From JAVMKJ01 sp031732875 (GTDB taxonomy: Bacteria; Pseudomonadota; Gammaproteobacteria; Competibacterales; Competibacteraceae): a DNA stretch of 7,014 nucleotides. Shown here piece after piece: positions 1-6,383 of this stretch (within the stretch, counting starts at the first letter, position 1; each line of letters starts with the position of its first letter). Under the pieces are notes generated by a model, which did not search any database, had not been told where the DNA came from, and saw only the letters and a list, made by a program, of their open reading frames with translations. A program made the translations under genes and the position numbers. The stretch lies in the NCBI GenBank assembly GCA_031732875.1, contig JAVMKL010000057.1, forward strand, positions 1 to 7,014, in the 5' to 3' direction.

Positions 1-4
1 GCAA

Positions 5-39
5 CCGGACGTGACAAGGTATCCACGCTTAACGTCCGG
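5..39 (-). repeat. 8-bp inverted repeat spanning a stop codon
   Basis: CCGGACGT (5-12) and ACGTCCGG (32-39) are perfect reverse complements with a 19-nt loop. On the minus strand the first arm overlaps the last codons of the membrane-protein gene and the TAA lies in the loop. No T-run follows within the window, so a rho-independent terminator is not supported. It could be an mRNA 3'-end hairpin or chance. Confidence 0.35.
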
Positions 40-760
40 GATTGGGACGCTGTCGCGCCGTATCGATCTCGCCCCTGGCTTCGGCCGGGTTCCGGATCAT
101 GAAATACGCCGGCGTCTCCCCCGGGTCGGCCAGTTCGAGCAGTCCCGAGTAGGACCGGACCTCGCCGACGCCCAGATTCGAGGACTTCATGGCATTGGGA
201 TGCCGCGTGCCGATCTCGGCGCTGCCGATCTGAATCCCGAGTTCGTTGAACAGATAAAGCTGGATTTCCGGCCACAGCGGGGCACGGGTGTTGTTCTGTA
301 CTACCAGCTTGAATTCGTAACCCCGAGCGTCGCGACTCACGACCTCGGTGAAGGTGACATTCTTCAAATAATCCTGTTCCAGCGGCAATACCCGGTCGTA
401 TTCCAGTTGTCGCAGGCGCGGCAGCTTGCCGCGAACCAGCGCGTCCAGATCCGCCCGCAGCTTCTGCAATTCGGGCATGATCTGGCGCAGTTCGTCTTCC
501 TTCAGGATCAGATCGGCGCGCAACTTCTGATTCTGGCCGCCGAGGGTGTAGAGCTGGGTTCCCAACAGCAGGGTCGTGAAGAAATCGATCAGCACCACCA
601 CCACCAGCATCACCAGCAACAGCTTGCTGCGCCGGCTCCACGAGTGGCCCCGCGAGCCGGTGAGGCGGCGGGACCGGTCGCGATCAAAATGCGGACCGGA
701 CCGGTGCGAAACGGCATCGGCGCCAGCTTGCGAGGAATTCAGCGTGGATTGACTGTTCAT
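29..760 (-). CDS. Single-pass membrane protein with coiled coil and beta-rich C-terminal domain, function unknown
   Basis: I do not recognise this as a named family. The 243-residue protein has a basic, Ser/Arg-rich N-terminal tail (about 1-46) and one hydrophobic segment at about 47-70, containing KLLLVMLVVVVLIDFF, with no signal-peptidase site. A charged heptad-like helix follows (about 76-130, KLRADLILKEDELRQIM and similar). The last part, about 134-223, is rich in alternating hydrophobic residues and holds LVVQNNTRAPLWPEIQLYLF and FNELGIQIGSAEI. That pattern resembles the FxLYD/Ig-like folds of envelope proteins. The positive-inside rule puts the N-terminus in the cytoplasm and the rest in the periplasm. 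The ATG at 760 was chosen because the protein-like pattern begins there. An in-frame ATG at 772 is an alternative, and neither has a strong Shine-Dalgarno. The frame stays open upstream to 1054, but that part only mirrors the DUF2058 gene. It lies 76 nt downstream of that gene and may belong to a serA operon. Envelope function is inference. Confidence 0.75.
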   Translation of the reverse strand: MNSQSTLNSSQAGADAVSHRSGPHFDRDRSRRLTGSRGHSWSRRSKLLLVMLVVVVLIDFFTTLLLGTQLYTLGGQNQKLRADLILKEDELRQIMPELQKLRADLDALVRGKLPRLRQLEYDRVLPLEQDYLKNVTFTEVVSRDARGYEFKLVVQNNTRAPLWPEIQLYLFNELGIQIGSAEIGTRHPNAMKSSNLGVGEVRSYSGLLELADPGETPAYFMIRNPAEARGEIDTARQRPNPGR

Positions 761-836
761 GCGGGTTTCCATCCAGGAAGTGCCTTGCGAAAATGCGTTG
801 CCCGCAGGCGGGCGGTCGGGCGGGCCGCCGACGGAT

Positions 837-1376
837 TCAATCATCCTGATCGCCATCGGTCTCGGAACCGTCGCTCTCGGGATGTAGCAGCAACACCCGT
901 TCGGGCGCGAATTCCGCCACCTTGCGCGCGGTCTCGCCGGGCACCAGCGGGAAGTCGAACTCGTGCCGATCCCCCCGCACGATGGCCAGCCGGCCCATGG
1001 CCAGTCCCTTGCGCTGCGGTGGCGTGACCCGAACGGCGCGGATCCAGCGGCCATCGCGATCCAGGAAATTATAGAGGATTTCCGCCTCAGGCTCGTTCAG
1101 ACGATGGGCGTCGATCAACTGGCGGGCGCGGGCGGCGTGGTCCCGGCGCTGCCTTTCGGCTTCGCGCTCGAGATTCAGTCGCCGGTCCTGCTCGCGCTTG
1201 CGGGCGACCTCGACCTCGGCCTGGCGGCGGGCTTCCGCCTGCCGCACCGCCTCCGCCTCCGCCAGCGCCTTGCTCTTCTTGCGCTGGTGATCCTGCCTGC
1301 GGGTGTCGGAATCCAGCTTTTTCGCCTTGTCGGCCGACACCAGTCCCGCCTTCAGCAATTCATCCCGCAGCGACAT
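837..1376 (-). CDS. DUF2058 family protein (YaiL-like)
   Basis: This 179-residue protein matches the DUF2058/YaiL family, a small, mainly gammaproteobacterial group of unknown biochemical function. The N-terminus MSLRDELLKAGLVSADKAKK is the family's typical opening (LxEQLLKAGLVxxKKAxK in E. coli YaiL). A very basic and acidic helical stretch follows at about 25-85, rich in Arg, Glu, Ala and Gln, probably a long single helix or coiled coil. A compact C-terminal domain comes next (about 86-168) with RQLIDAHRLN, ILYNFLDRDGRWIRAVRV and a final hydrophobic strand RVLLLHP. The tail is acidic (DGSETDGDQDD). No signal peptide or membrane segment is visible, so it should be cytoplasmic. A GGGGAGG Shine-Dalgarno lies about 10 nt before the ATG. 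It sits 63 nt downstream of serA on the same strand. Nucleic-acid binding has been suggested for the family, but nothing here proves it. Confidence 0.88.
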   Translation of the reverse strand: MSLRDELLKAGLVSADKAKKLDSDTRRQDHQRKKSKALAEAEAVRQAEARRQAEVEVARKREQDRRLNLEREAERQRRDHAARARQLIDAHRLNEPEAEILYNFLDRDGRWIRAVRVTPPQRKGLAMGRLAIVRGDRHEFDFPLVPGETARKVAEFAPERVLLLHPESDGSETDGDQDD

Positions 1377-1406
1377 CGCCCGCTTGCCTCCCCACCGATC
1401 ATTTTC

Positions 1407-1429
1407 CCCGCTCCCAACGAAGGAGAGGG
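1407..1429. repeat. Imperfect hairpin between serA and the DUF2058 gene
   Basis: CCC-g-CTCC, then a 7-nt loop, then GGAG-a-GGG gives seven base pairs with one mismatch in the 63-nt gap. The right arm runs into GAGAGGGTGA, which resembles part of the perfect hairpin element at 6300-6336. This may be a degraded copy of the same intergenic repeat. No T-run follows on the minus strand, so it should not fully terminate serA transcription. Confidence 0.35.
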
Positions 1430-1439
1430 TGATTGCGCC

Positions 1440-2678
1440 TCAATACAGAACCCGGGTGCGGATGGTGCCGGGAACCTCGTCCAGTCGTTTCCGCAACTGT
1501 AGCGTTTCGGCCCGTTCGTCGCCGTCGACGTCGATCACCACGTAGCCGATCCGGGCGTTGGTCTGCAAATACTGGCCGGCGATGTTGATGTGCTGCTCGG
1601 AAAAGACGGCGTTGATCCGCGACAGCACGCCGGGCTGGTTGCGGTGGATGTGCAGCAGGCGGTGCTTGCCGGGGTGTTCGGGCAGGGACACTTCCGGGAA
1701 ATTGACCGCGGTCAGGGTCGAGCCGTTGTTGCTGTACTTGATCAGCTTGCCGGCCACTTCCAGGCCGATGTTCTGCTGCGCCTCCTCGGTGCTGCCGCCG
1801 ACGTGGGGCGTGAGCAGTACCTGGTCGAAGCGGCGCAGCGGCGACACGAATTCCTCGTCGTTGGCTTTCGGTTCCAGCGGGAACACGTCGATGGCCGCCC
1901 CGGCCAGATGCTGCGTTTCCAGGGCCCGAACCAGGGCGTCGATGTCCACCACCGTGCCGCGGGCGGCGTTGATCAGCCGGGCGCCCGGCTTCATCCGCGC
2001 CAGTTGATCGGCGCCGATCATGCGCCAGGTCTGGGGGGTTTCCGGGACGTGCAGGGTCACCACGTCGGCGATGTCCAGCAGCGCGTCCAGGGAGAACACC
2101 GGTCGGGCATTGCCCAGCGCCAGCTTGGTTTCGATGTCGTAAAACACCACCTGCATCCCCAACGCCTCGGCCAGCAGGCCGACCTGGGTACCGATGTGGC
2201 CGTAGCCGACGATGCCCAGGCACTTGCCGCGCGCCTCGTGGGAACCGGTGGCGGTCTTCGCCCAGCCGCCGCGATGGGTCGCGGCGTTGCGCTGGGGAAT
2301 GCCGCGCAGCAGCAGGACGATCTCCGCCAGCACCAGTTCCGCCACGCTGCGCGTGTTGGAAAACGGGGCGTTGAACACCGGAATGCCGCGCTCCTGGGCG
2401 GCGTCGAGGTCCACCTGATTGGTGCCGATGCAAAAGCAGCCGACCCCGATCAGTCGTGGGGCGTGCTCGAACACCCGGGCGGTCAGCTCGGTGGCGGAGC
2501 GGATGCCGATGAAATAGGCGTCGCCGACCGCCTCCAGCAACCGCGGCTCGGGCAGCGCTTTCGGATGGACGTCGATGTTGGTGTAGCCGTCCGCCTGAAG
2601 CGCCTCCACGGCGCTGGCGTGGACGCCTTCCAGCAGCAGGATCTTGATCCTGTCCTTGTCGAGTGAGGTCTTGCTCAT
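1440..2678 (-). CDS. serA: D-3-phosphoglycerate dehydrogenase (2-oxoglutarate-reducing type)
   Basis: This cytoplasmic enzyme makes 3-phosphohydroxypyruvate from D-3-phosphoglycerate, the first step of L-serine synthesis. The 412-residue protein aligns almost end to end with E. coli SerA (410 aa), including GCFCIGTNQVDLDAA, PVFNAPFSNTRSVAELV and GLEVAGKLIKYSNNGST. The NAD site is GYGHIG at 158-163, with Asp181 at the end of the second strand. The catalytic Arg240, Glu269 and His292 are all present (NAARGTVVD, PLEP, TPHVGGST). The ACT domain occupies about 339-412, and His345, Asn347 and Asn365 match the E. coli serine-effector residues with an offset of one, so feedback inhibition by L-serine is expected. 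The ATG at 2678 gives the family N-terminus; the longer open frame to 2810 is not part of the protein. Upstream, GGGGAAG is only a weak Shine-Dalgarno. It is divergent from the D-2-hydroxyglutarate dehydrogenase gene, its metabolic partner. E. coli SerA also reduces 2-oxoglutarate, and the same is inferred here. Confidence 0.98.
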   Translation of the reverse strand: MSKTSLDKDRIKILLLEGVHASAVEALQADGYTNIDVHPKALPEPRLLEAVGDAYFIGIRSATELTARVFEHAPRLIGVGCFCIGTNQVDLDAAQERGIPVFNAPFSNTRSVAELVLAEIVLLLRGIPQRNAATHRGGWAKTATGSHEARGKCLGIVGYGHIGTQVGLLAEALGMQVVFYDIETKLALGNARPVFSLDALLDIADVVTLHVPETPQTWRMIGADQLARMKPGARLINAARGTVVDIDALVRALETQHLAGAAIDVFPLEPKANDEEFVSPLRRFDQVLLTPHVGGSTEEAQQNIGLEVAGKLIKYSNNGSTLTAVNFPEVSLPEHPGKHRLLHIHRNQPGVLSRINAVFSEQHINIAGQYLQTNARIGYVVIDVDGDERAETLQLRKRLDEVPGTIRTRVLY

Positions 2679-2775
2679 GAGTGCGCGAAGCTTCCCCGGT
2701 GATAAAATGCAACGGAACCCAATCCCTCCGGTCGGGCGGCTTAACCTTACCCCCTTTCTCCAGGAGCGACAACCG
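2679..2775. promoter_or_regulatory. Divergent intergenic region serA / D-2-hydroxyglutarate dehydrogenase gene
   Basis: These 97 nt must hold the promoters of both divergent genes unless promoters lie inside the coding regions. TAAAAT at 2703-2708 is a fair plus-strand -10 candidate, and its complement ATTTTA could serve the minus strand, but no good -35 box is visible for either direction. HindIII-like AAGCTT is the only short palindrome seen. No clear operator is visible. The location is certain; the promoter elements are weak. Confidence 0.4.
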
Positions 2776-2778
2776 TTG
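2762..2778 (+). promoter_or_regulatory. Ribosome binding site deciding a TTG start
   Basis: AGGAG at 2762-2766 lies 9 nt before TTG 2776-2778 in the dehydrogenase frame. The ATG codons further upstream in frame (2707 and earlier) would add residues unlike the family, and those before 2679 lie inside serA. The TTG gives a length close to known homologues. Confidence 0.7.
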
Positions 2779-4188
2779 ACGACCCCGCATAACCCCAGCG
2801 AATCGGCCACCGCCTTGCTCGACGGTATCCGCGCCTTTATCGATCCCGCCCAGGTCCGGGCCGACCCGGACAGTTGTCTGAACTACGGCCGCGACTGGAC
2901 CCGGCTGTATACCCCCAATCCGCTGGCGGTGGTGCTGCCGGACCGCATCGAGCAGGTACGACAACTCGTGGGTTACGCCAACGATCACCGGCTGGCCCTG
3001 GTGCCCTCCGGCGGTCGCACCGGCCTGAGCGGCGCGGCGGTCGCCTGCCGGGGCGAACTGGTGGTCTCGCTGGAGCGGATGAACCGGATACTCGACTTCG
3101 ATCCGATCGACCGCGGCGTCACCTGCGAGGCGGGGGTCGTTACCGAAGTCCTGCAAAACTTCGCCCGCGACCACGGTCTGTACTATCCGGTGGATTTCGC
3201 CTCGCGCGGTTCCAGCCAGGTCGGCGGCAACCTGGCCACCAACGCCGGCGGCATCAAGGTAGTGCGCTACGGCCTGACCCGCGACTGGGTCACCGGGCTG
3301 AAGGTGGTCACGGGACGGGGCGACCTGCTCGATCTCAATCGCGGCCTGATCAAGAATGCCAGCGGTTACGACCTGCGGCATCTGTTCGTCGGCAGCGAGG
3401 GCACGCTGGGAATCATCGTCGAGGCCACCCTGAAGCTGACCCGCCCCCCGCGCGAGTCGAGCGTGATGGTGCTGGGGGTACCGGATCTGGATGGGGTGAT
3501 GTCGCTCTATCACGTGTTCCGCAACCGGCTGGACCTGAGCGCCTTCGAATTCTTCTCGGAACCGGCGCTGCGCCACGTACTGAAAAAGGGCTTGCACCGC
3601 CCGTTCGACGGCGCGACGCCCTACTACGTCCTGATCGAGTTCGAGAACCCGGAAGGACTGCGCACCGACGAGGCGCTGATGCTGTTCGAGCACTGCGCCG
3701 AGCAGGGCTGGCTGGCCGATGGGGTCATCAGCCAGAGCGAAAACCAGGCCAGGGAACTGTGGCGGCTGCGCGAGGACATCAGCGAATCGATCGCGGAGCA
3801 TCTGCCCTACAAGAACGACCTCGCGGTGCGCATCTCGAAGGTGCCGGCGTTCCTGACGGAAACCGATGCCCTGCTGGCGCGGCATTACCCGGATTTCGAG
3901 GTGCTGTGGTACGGCCACATCGGCGACGGCAACCTGCACGTCAACATCCTGAAGCCGGCGGCCATGGAACATCGGGCCTTCATCGACAAGTGCGAATCGG
4001 TCAACGAGTTGTTGTTCGGCGTCCAGCAACAGTACGGCGGCAGCATTTCCGCCGAGCACGGCGTCGGCCTGACCAAGAAGCCGTACCTGCACTACACCCG
4101 CGACGAGACCGAACTGAGCTACCTGCGGGCGATCAAGCAGGCGTTCGACCCGAACGGCATCATGAATCCAGGGAAGATTTTTGATTGA
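2776..4188 (+). CDS. D-2-hydroxyglutarate dehydrogenase, FAD-linked
   Basis: This FAD enzyme of the VAO/PCMH fold oxidises D-2-hydroxyglutarate to 2-oxoglutarate, passing electrons to a flavoprotein carrier or the respiratory chain. From the TTG it is 470 residues, close to the Pseudomonas enzyme (about 464), which it resembles throughout. The FAD pyrophosphate loop is PSGGRTGLSGAAV at about 77-89. A second FAD-contact region starts at Ser146 (SSQVGGNLATNAGG). The C-terminal substrate domain has WRLRE with Arg332, Ser336 where the human enzyme has Thr390, and Lys346 in YKNDL. The metal and active-site motif HIGDGNLHVN holds His381, His388 and Asn390, and AEHGVG holds Glu427 and His428. The end NPGKIFD is the family's usual tail. 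A D-lactate or glycolate oxidase subunit (GlcD-like) is the main alternative. Divergent linkage to serA and the closer match to the Pseudomonas protein favour D-2-hydroxyglutarate. The gene converges on rarA with a 23-nt gap. Confidence 0.9.
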   Translation: MTTPHNPSESATALLDGIRAFIDPAQVRADPDSCLNYGRDWTRLYTPNPLAVVLPDRIEQVRQLVGYANDHRLALVPSGGRTGLSGAAVACRGELVVSLERMNRILDFDPIDRGVTCEAGVVTEVLQNFARDHGLYYPVDFASRGSSQVGGNLATNAGGIKVVRYGLTRDWVTGLKVVTGRGDLLDLNRGLIKNASGYDLRHLFVGSEGTLGIIVEATLKLTRPPRESSVMVLGVPDLDGVMSLYHVFRNRLDLSAFEFFSEPALRHVLKKGLHRPFDGATPYYVLIEFENPEGLRTDEALMLFEHCAEQGWLADGVISQSENQARELWRLREDISESIAEHLPYKNDLAVRISKVPAFLTETDALLARHYPDFEVLWYGHIGDGNLHVNILKPAAMEHRAFIDKCESVNELLFGVQQQYGGSISAEHGVGLTKKPYLHYTRDETELSYLRAIKQAFDPNGIMNPGKIFD

Positions 4189-4211
4189 CTCGGCGAAGCC
4201 ATCCGCGCCGA

Positions 4212-5528
4212 TCACCGATACCGCCGGCGCGGGCTCAGCCGGTCCCACTCCCGCAGCCGTTCCAGTTTCTCGCGAATCCGCCCCTCCAGGCCGTTCGCGG
4301 TGGGTTCGTAATAGCGGGCATCCCGCAGTTCCTCGGGGAAATAGCACTCGCCGGCGGCGTAGGTGTTCGGCTCGTCGTGGGCGTAGCGATAGCTCTCGCC
4401 GTGCCCCAGTTCCCGCGCCAACGCGGTGGGCGCGTTGCGCAGGTGCGGCGGTACCTCCAGGGTACCGCACCGCTCGACATCGCGGCGGGCGGCGCTAAAG
4501 GCGGTATAGACGGCGTTGCTCTTGGCCGCGACCGCCAGATAGACCACCGCCTGGGCGATGGCCAGTTCGCCCTCCGGACTGCCGAGCCGCTCCTGCGCCT
4601 CCCAGGCGTTCAGCGCCAGGGGCAGGGCGCGCGGATCGGCGTTGCCGATGTCCTCGCTGGCCATCCGCGCCACCCGCCGGGCGATGTAGAGCGGATCGCA
4701 GCCGCCGTCGAGCATTCGCGCCAGCCAGTACAGCGCCGCGTCCGGGCTGCTGCCGCGCACCGCCTTGTGCAGGGCGGAAATCTGATCGTAAAACAGATCG
4801 CCGCCCCGGTCGAAGCGCCGCCCCGCCCCGTCGCTCATCACCTCGGTCAATGCCGTCTCCAGCGCGCAGCCCTGCGCGTCCGCCAGTTCCGCCGCCAGTT
4901 CCAGCCAGATCAGGGCGCGGCGGGCATCGCCGTCGGCGGCCTGGGCCAGGCGGTCCCGGGCCGCCTCCGACAACGGCCAGCGCCCGCCCAGCCCCCGTTC
5001 GGCATCGCTCAGGGCGCGATCCAGCACCTGGCCGATGGCGGCGGCATCCAGACTGGTCAGCACGTAGACCCGCACCCGCGACAGCAGCGCGTTGTTGAGG
5101 GCGAAGCCGGGATTTTCGGTGGTGGCGCCGATGAAGGTCAAGGTGCCGTCCTCGACATAGGGCAGAAACGCATCCTGTTGCGCCTTGTTAAAGCGATGGA
5201 CCTCGTCCACGAACAGCACGGTGCGCCGCCGTTGTTCGCGCCAGAGCGTCCGCGCCCGGTCCACCGCCGTCCGCACGTCGCGCACTCCGGCCATGGTCGC
5301 CGACAGCCGCAGGAACTCGGCCTGGCAGGCGCCGGCCAGCAGTTCGGCCAGGGTGGTCTTGCCGGTGCCGGGCGGTCCCCACAGCACCATGGAATGCGGC
5401 TGGCCCCGCTCGATCGCCGCCCGCAGCGGCTTGCCCGGCGCCAGCAGGTGCGGCTGGCCGACGAATTCCTCCAGCCGGCGCGGTCGCAGCCGGTCGGCCA
5501 GCGGCCGGAGGTCGTCGGTGTCCGACAT
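4212..5528 (-). CDS. rarA: Replication-associated recombination protein A, AAA+ ATPase
   Basis: RarA (MgsA, the bacterial WRNIP1/Mgs1 relative) is a cytoplasmic DNA-dependent ATPase that acts at stalled replication forks and single-strand gaps and interacts with SSB. The 438-residue protein (E. coli 447) starts with RPLADRLRPRRLEEFVGQ, the family opening. Walker A is GPPGTGKTT at 51-59 and Walker B is VLFVDEVHRF with Asp108-Glu109. Sensor 1 is GATTENP with Asn139, and the arginine-finger segment is LLSRVRV at 149-155. A sensor-2-like stretch is GDARRALIWLE at about 200-210. The C-terminal MgsA-type tetramerisation domain shows YDQISALHKAVRGSSPDAAL, RMASEDIGNADPRAL and HDEPNTYAAGECYFPEEL. Its ATG is 1 nt after the lolA stop (TGACATG), with no clear Shine-Dalgarno of its own, so translational coupling to lolA is likely. 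E. coli also has lolA-rarA, followed there by serS, which is not present here. Confidence 0.97.
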   Translation of the reverse strand: MSDTDDLRPLADRLRPRRLEEFVGQPHLLAPGKPLRAAIERGQPHSMVLWGPPGTGKTTLAELLAGACQAEFLRLSATMAGVRDVRTAVDRARTLWREQRRRTVLFVDEVHRFNKAQQDAFLPYVEDGTLTFIGATTENPGFALNNALLSRVRVYVLTSLDAAAIGQVLDRALSDAERGLGGRWPLSEAARDRLAQAADGDARRALIWLELAAELADAQGCALETALTEVMSDGAGRRFDRGGDLFYDQISALHKAVRGSSPDAALYWLARMLDGGCDPLYIARRVARMASEDIGNADPRALPLALNAWEAQERLGSPEGELAIAQAVVYLAVAAKSNAVYTAFSAARRDVERCGTLEVPPHLRNAPTALARELGHGESYRYAHDEPNTYAAGECYFPEELRDARYYEPTANGLEGRIREKLERLREWDRLSPRRRYR

Positions 5529-5529
5529 G

Positions 5530-6156
5530 TCAGCCGGCGTCGCCGACCACGTCCACGCCGGGCGGCGGGGTGAATTTCAGCAGCGCCGGGTCGAGCGTGG
5601 GGTTGCGTTCCAGCTTCTGGAAATCCAGCCGGGTGCGCTGGCCGAAACTGTCTTCCAGTTCCAGACTGACCAGGGCGTCGCCCTTGAACGCGACCCGCAG
5701 CAGGCGAAATTCCGGTTGCGATTGTTTGGGCGTCAGTTCGTACCAGGTCAGTCCATCCTGGCCGCGCGCCTCCCCGACGGTGAAGGTTTCCTCGATCGGC
5801 GCCGCGCCGCTCAACAGGGCCAGCGGGGTCGAACCGACCGCCTTGTCCAGCTTGCGGACCGTCACTTGCGCCAGATCGACATCGTAGGCCCACAGCCGCT
5901 CGCCGTCGGCGACGATGATCTGTTCGGCCGGCGCGCGATAGTCCCAGCGGAACTTGCCGGGCCGCTGCATCAGCATCCGGCCGCTGGAGCTCTGCACGAC
6001 GCGCGACCGCTCGTCGAACACCCGCTGGATGAAATCCGCCCGCAGCGATTGCAGGCTCTGGAAGTAGCGTTGCACCGGGGACGGCGCCGCGGCCCAGACC
6101 GGCGTCGCCAGCGCGAGGCCCAACGTCAGGACGATCAGTTTCAGTGTGCGTATCAC
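5530..6156 (-). CDS. lolA: Outer-membrane lipoprotein carrier protein LolA
   Basis: LolA is the periplasmic chaperone that takes lipoproteins from the LolCDE transporter and hands them to LolB at the outer membrane. The 208-residue precursor (E. coli 203) has a clear Sec signal: MIRTLKLIVLTLGLALATPVWA, with cleavage likely after VWA (22) or the next Ala. The mature part shows the family landmarks: ADFIQRVFDE (about 40-49), QRPGKFRWDYRAPAEQ (64-79, matching KRPNLFNW in E. coli), VADGERLWAYD (82-92), TPLALLSG, YELTPK and the end FTPPPGVDVV. The GTG at 6156 was chosen because GAGGAG lies 6 nt before it and it begins the signal peptide; an upstream in-frame ATG at 6213 would put about 19 unlikely residues in front. 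It is cotranscribed with rarA. Upstream, TATGCT (6188-6183) is a weak -10 with no convincing -35. ftsK, its usual upstream neighbour in enterobacteria, is not in the window. Confidence 0.96.
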   Translation of the reverse strand: MIRTLKLIVLTLGLALATPVWAAAPSPVQRYFQSLQSLRADFIQRVFDERSRVVQSSSGRMLMQRPGKFRWDYRAPAEQIIVADGERLWAYDVDLAQVTVRKLDKAVGSTPLALLSGAAPIEETFTVGEARGQDGLTWYELTPKQSQPEFRLLRVAFKGDALVSLELEDSFGQRTRLDFQKLERNPTLDPALLKFTPPPGVDVVGDAG

Positions 6157-6287
6157 GTCGTGCTCCTCAACCAGGGGTCTGAAGCATAGACCATCCGTTC
6201 GCGGGAATGACACCGTCGAATCATGCCGGCGGCGGTTCGGGCCAGCACCCTCGGGCGGGGTCAGCCATGCATGAAACGATTCAGAAC

Positions 6288-6381
6288 CTGTACAAAAACA
6301 CCCCTCTCCCTCCGGGAGAGGGGTTGGGGGTGAGGGCGTTTTTTCAACGACTTAGCTCACCAGGGGCTGTACAAAAACGCC
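6288..6381. repeat. Direct repeat CTGTACAAAAACRCC, two copies 79 bp apart
   Basis: CTGTACAAAAACACC starts at about 6288 and CTGTACAAAAACGCC at about 6367. Fourteen of 15 positions agree, and both are followed by CTCT-type sequence. On the minus strand the second copy starts immediately after the relic's stop codon. The first copy is directly joined to the perfect hairpin. In addition, GGCGTTTTT (6335-6343) is the inverted complement of AAAAACGCC (6373-6381). The arrangement suggests duplication of the recombinase 3' flank, with an intergenic repeat inserted or exchanged between the copies. Confidence 0.7.
6292..6324 (-). terminator. Rho-independent terminator-like hairpin (CCCCTCTCCC repeat)
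   Basis: ACCCCTCTCCC (6300-6310) and GGGAGAGGGGT (6314-6324) form a perfect 11-bp stem with a 3-nt loop. Read on the minus strand the stem is followed at once by GTTTTTGT, a five-T run. It could stop transcripts from the recombinase relic before lolA. The flank GGTTGGGGGTGAGGG (6321-6336) belongs to the CCCTCACCCC-AACCCCTCTCCC type of dispersed intergenic repeat seen in many proteobacterial genomes, so it may be a REP-like element serving as a terminator. Confidence 0.65.
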
Positions 6382-6383
6382 TC

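Larger units (their letters stand above)
6157..6383. other. Non-coding gap between lolA and the recombinase relic
   Basis: No convincing gene lies here. The part next to lolA (6157-6240) must carry its ribosome binding site (GAGGAG, 6163-6168 complement) and probably its promoter. From 6286 rightwards the stretch is repeat-rich: a direct repeat of CTGTACAAAAAC, a perfect hairpin and a 9-bp inverted repeat, each listed separately. Confidence 0.6.

Noticed and set aside
761..1054. N-terminal extension of the membrane-protein frame up to 1054
   Set aside because: The extension overlaps the DUF2058 gene and has shadow-like composition; the ATG at 760 fits better.
4189..4211. Bidirectional terminator between the convergent dehydrogenase gene and rarA
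   Set aside because: The 23-nt gap has no stem of useful length and no T-run.
1399..4470. A 1023-codon open frame on the minus strand across serA and the dehydrogenase gene
   Set aside because: It runs out of frame through serA and antisense to the dehydrogenase, both of which have full homology. Its sequence is low-complexity Arg/Gly/Ala/Gln-rich, as expected from high-GC codon bias.
4185..5573. A 462-codon plus-strand open frame opposite rarA
   Set aside because: It is fully antisense to a well-matched rarA and has no recognisable domain; its composition is that of a high-GC shadow frame.
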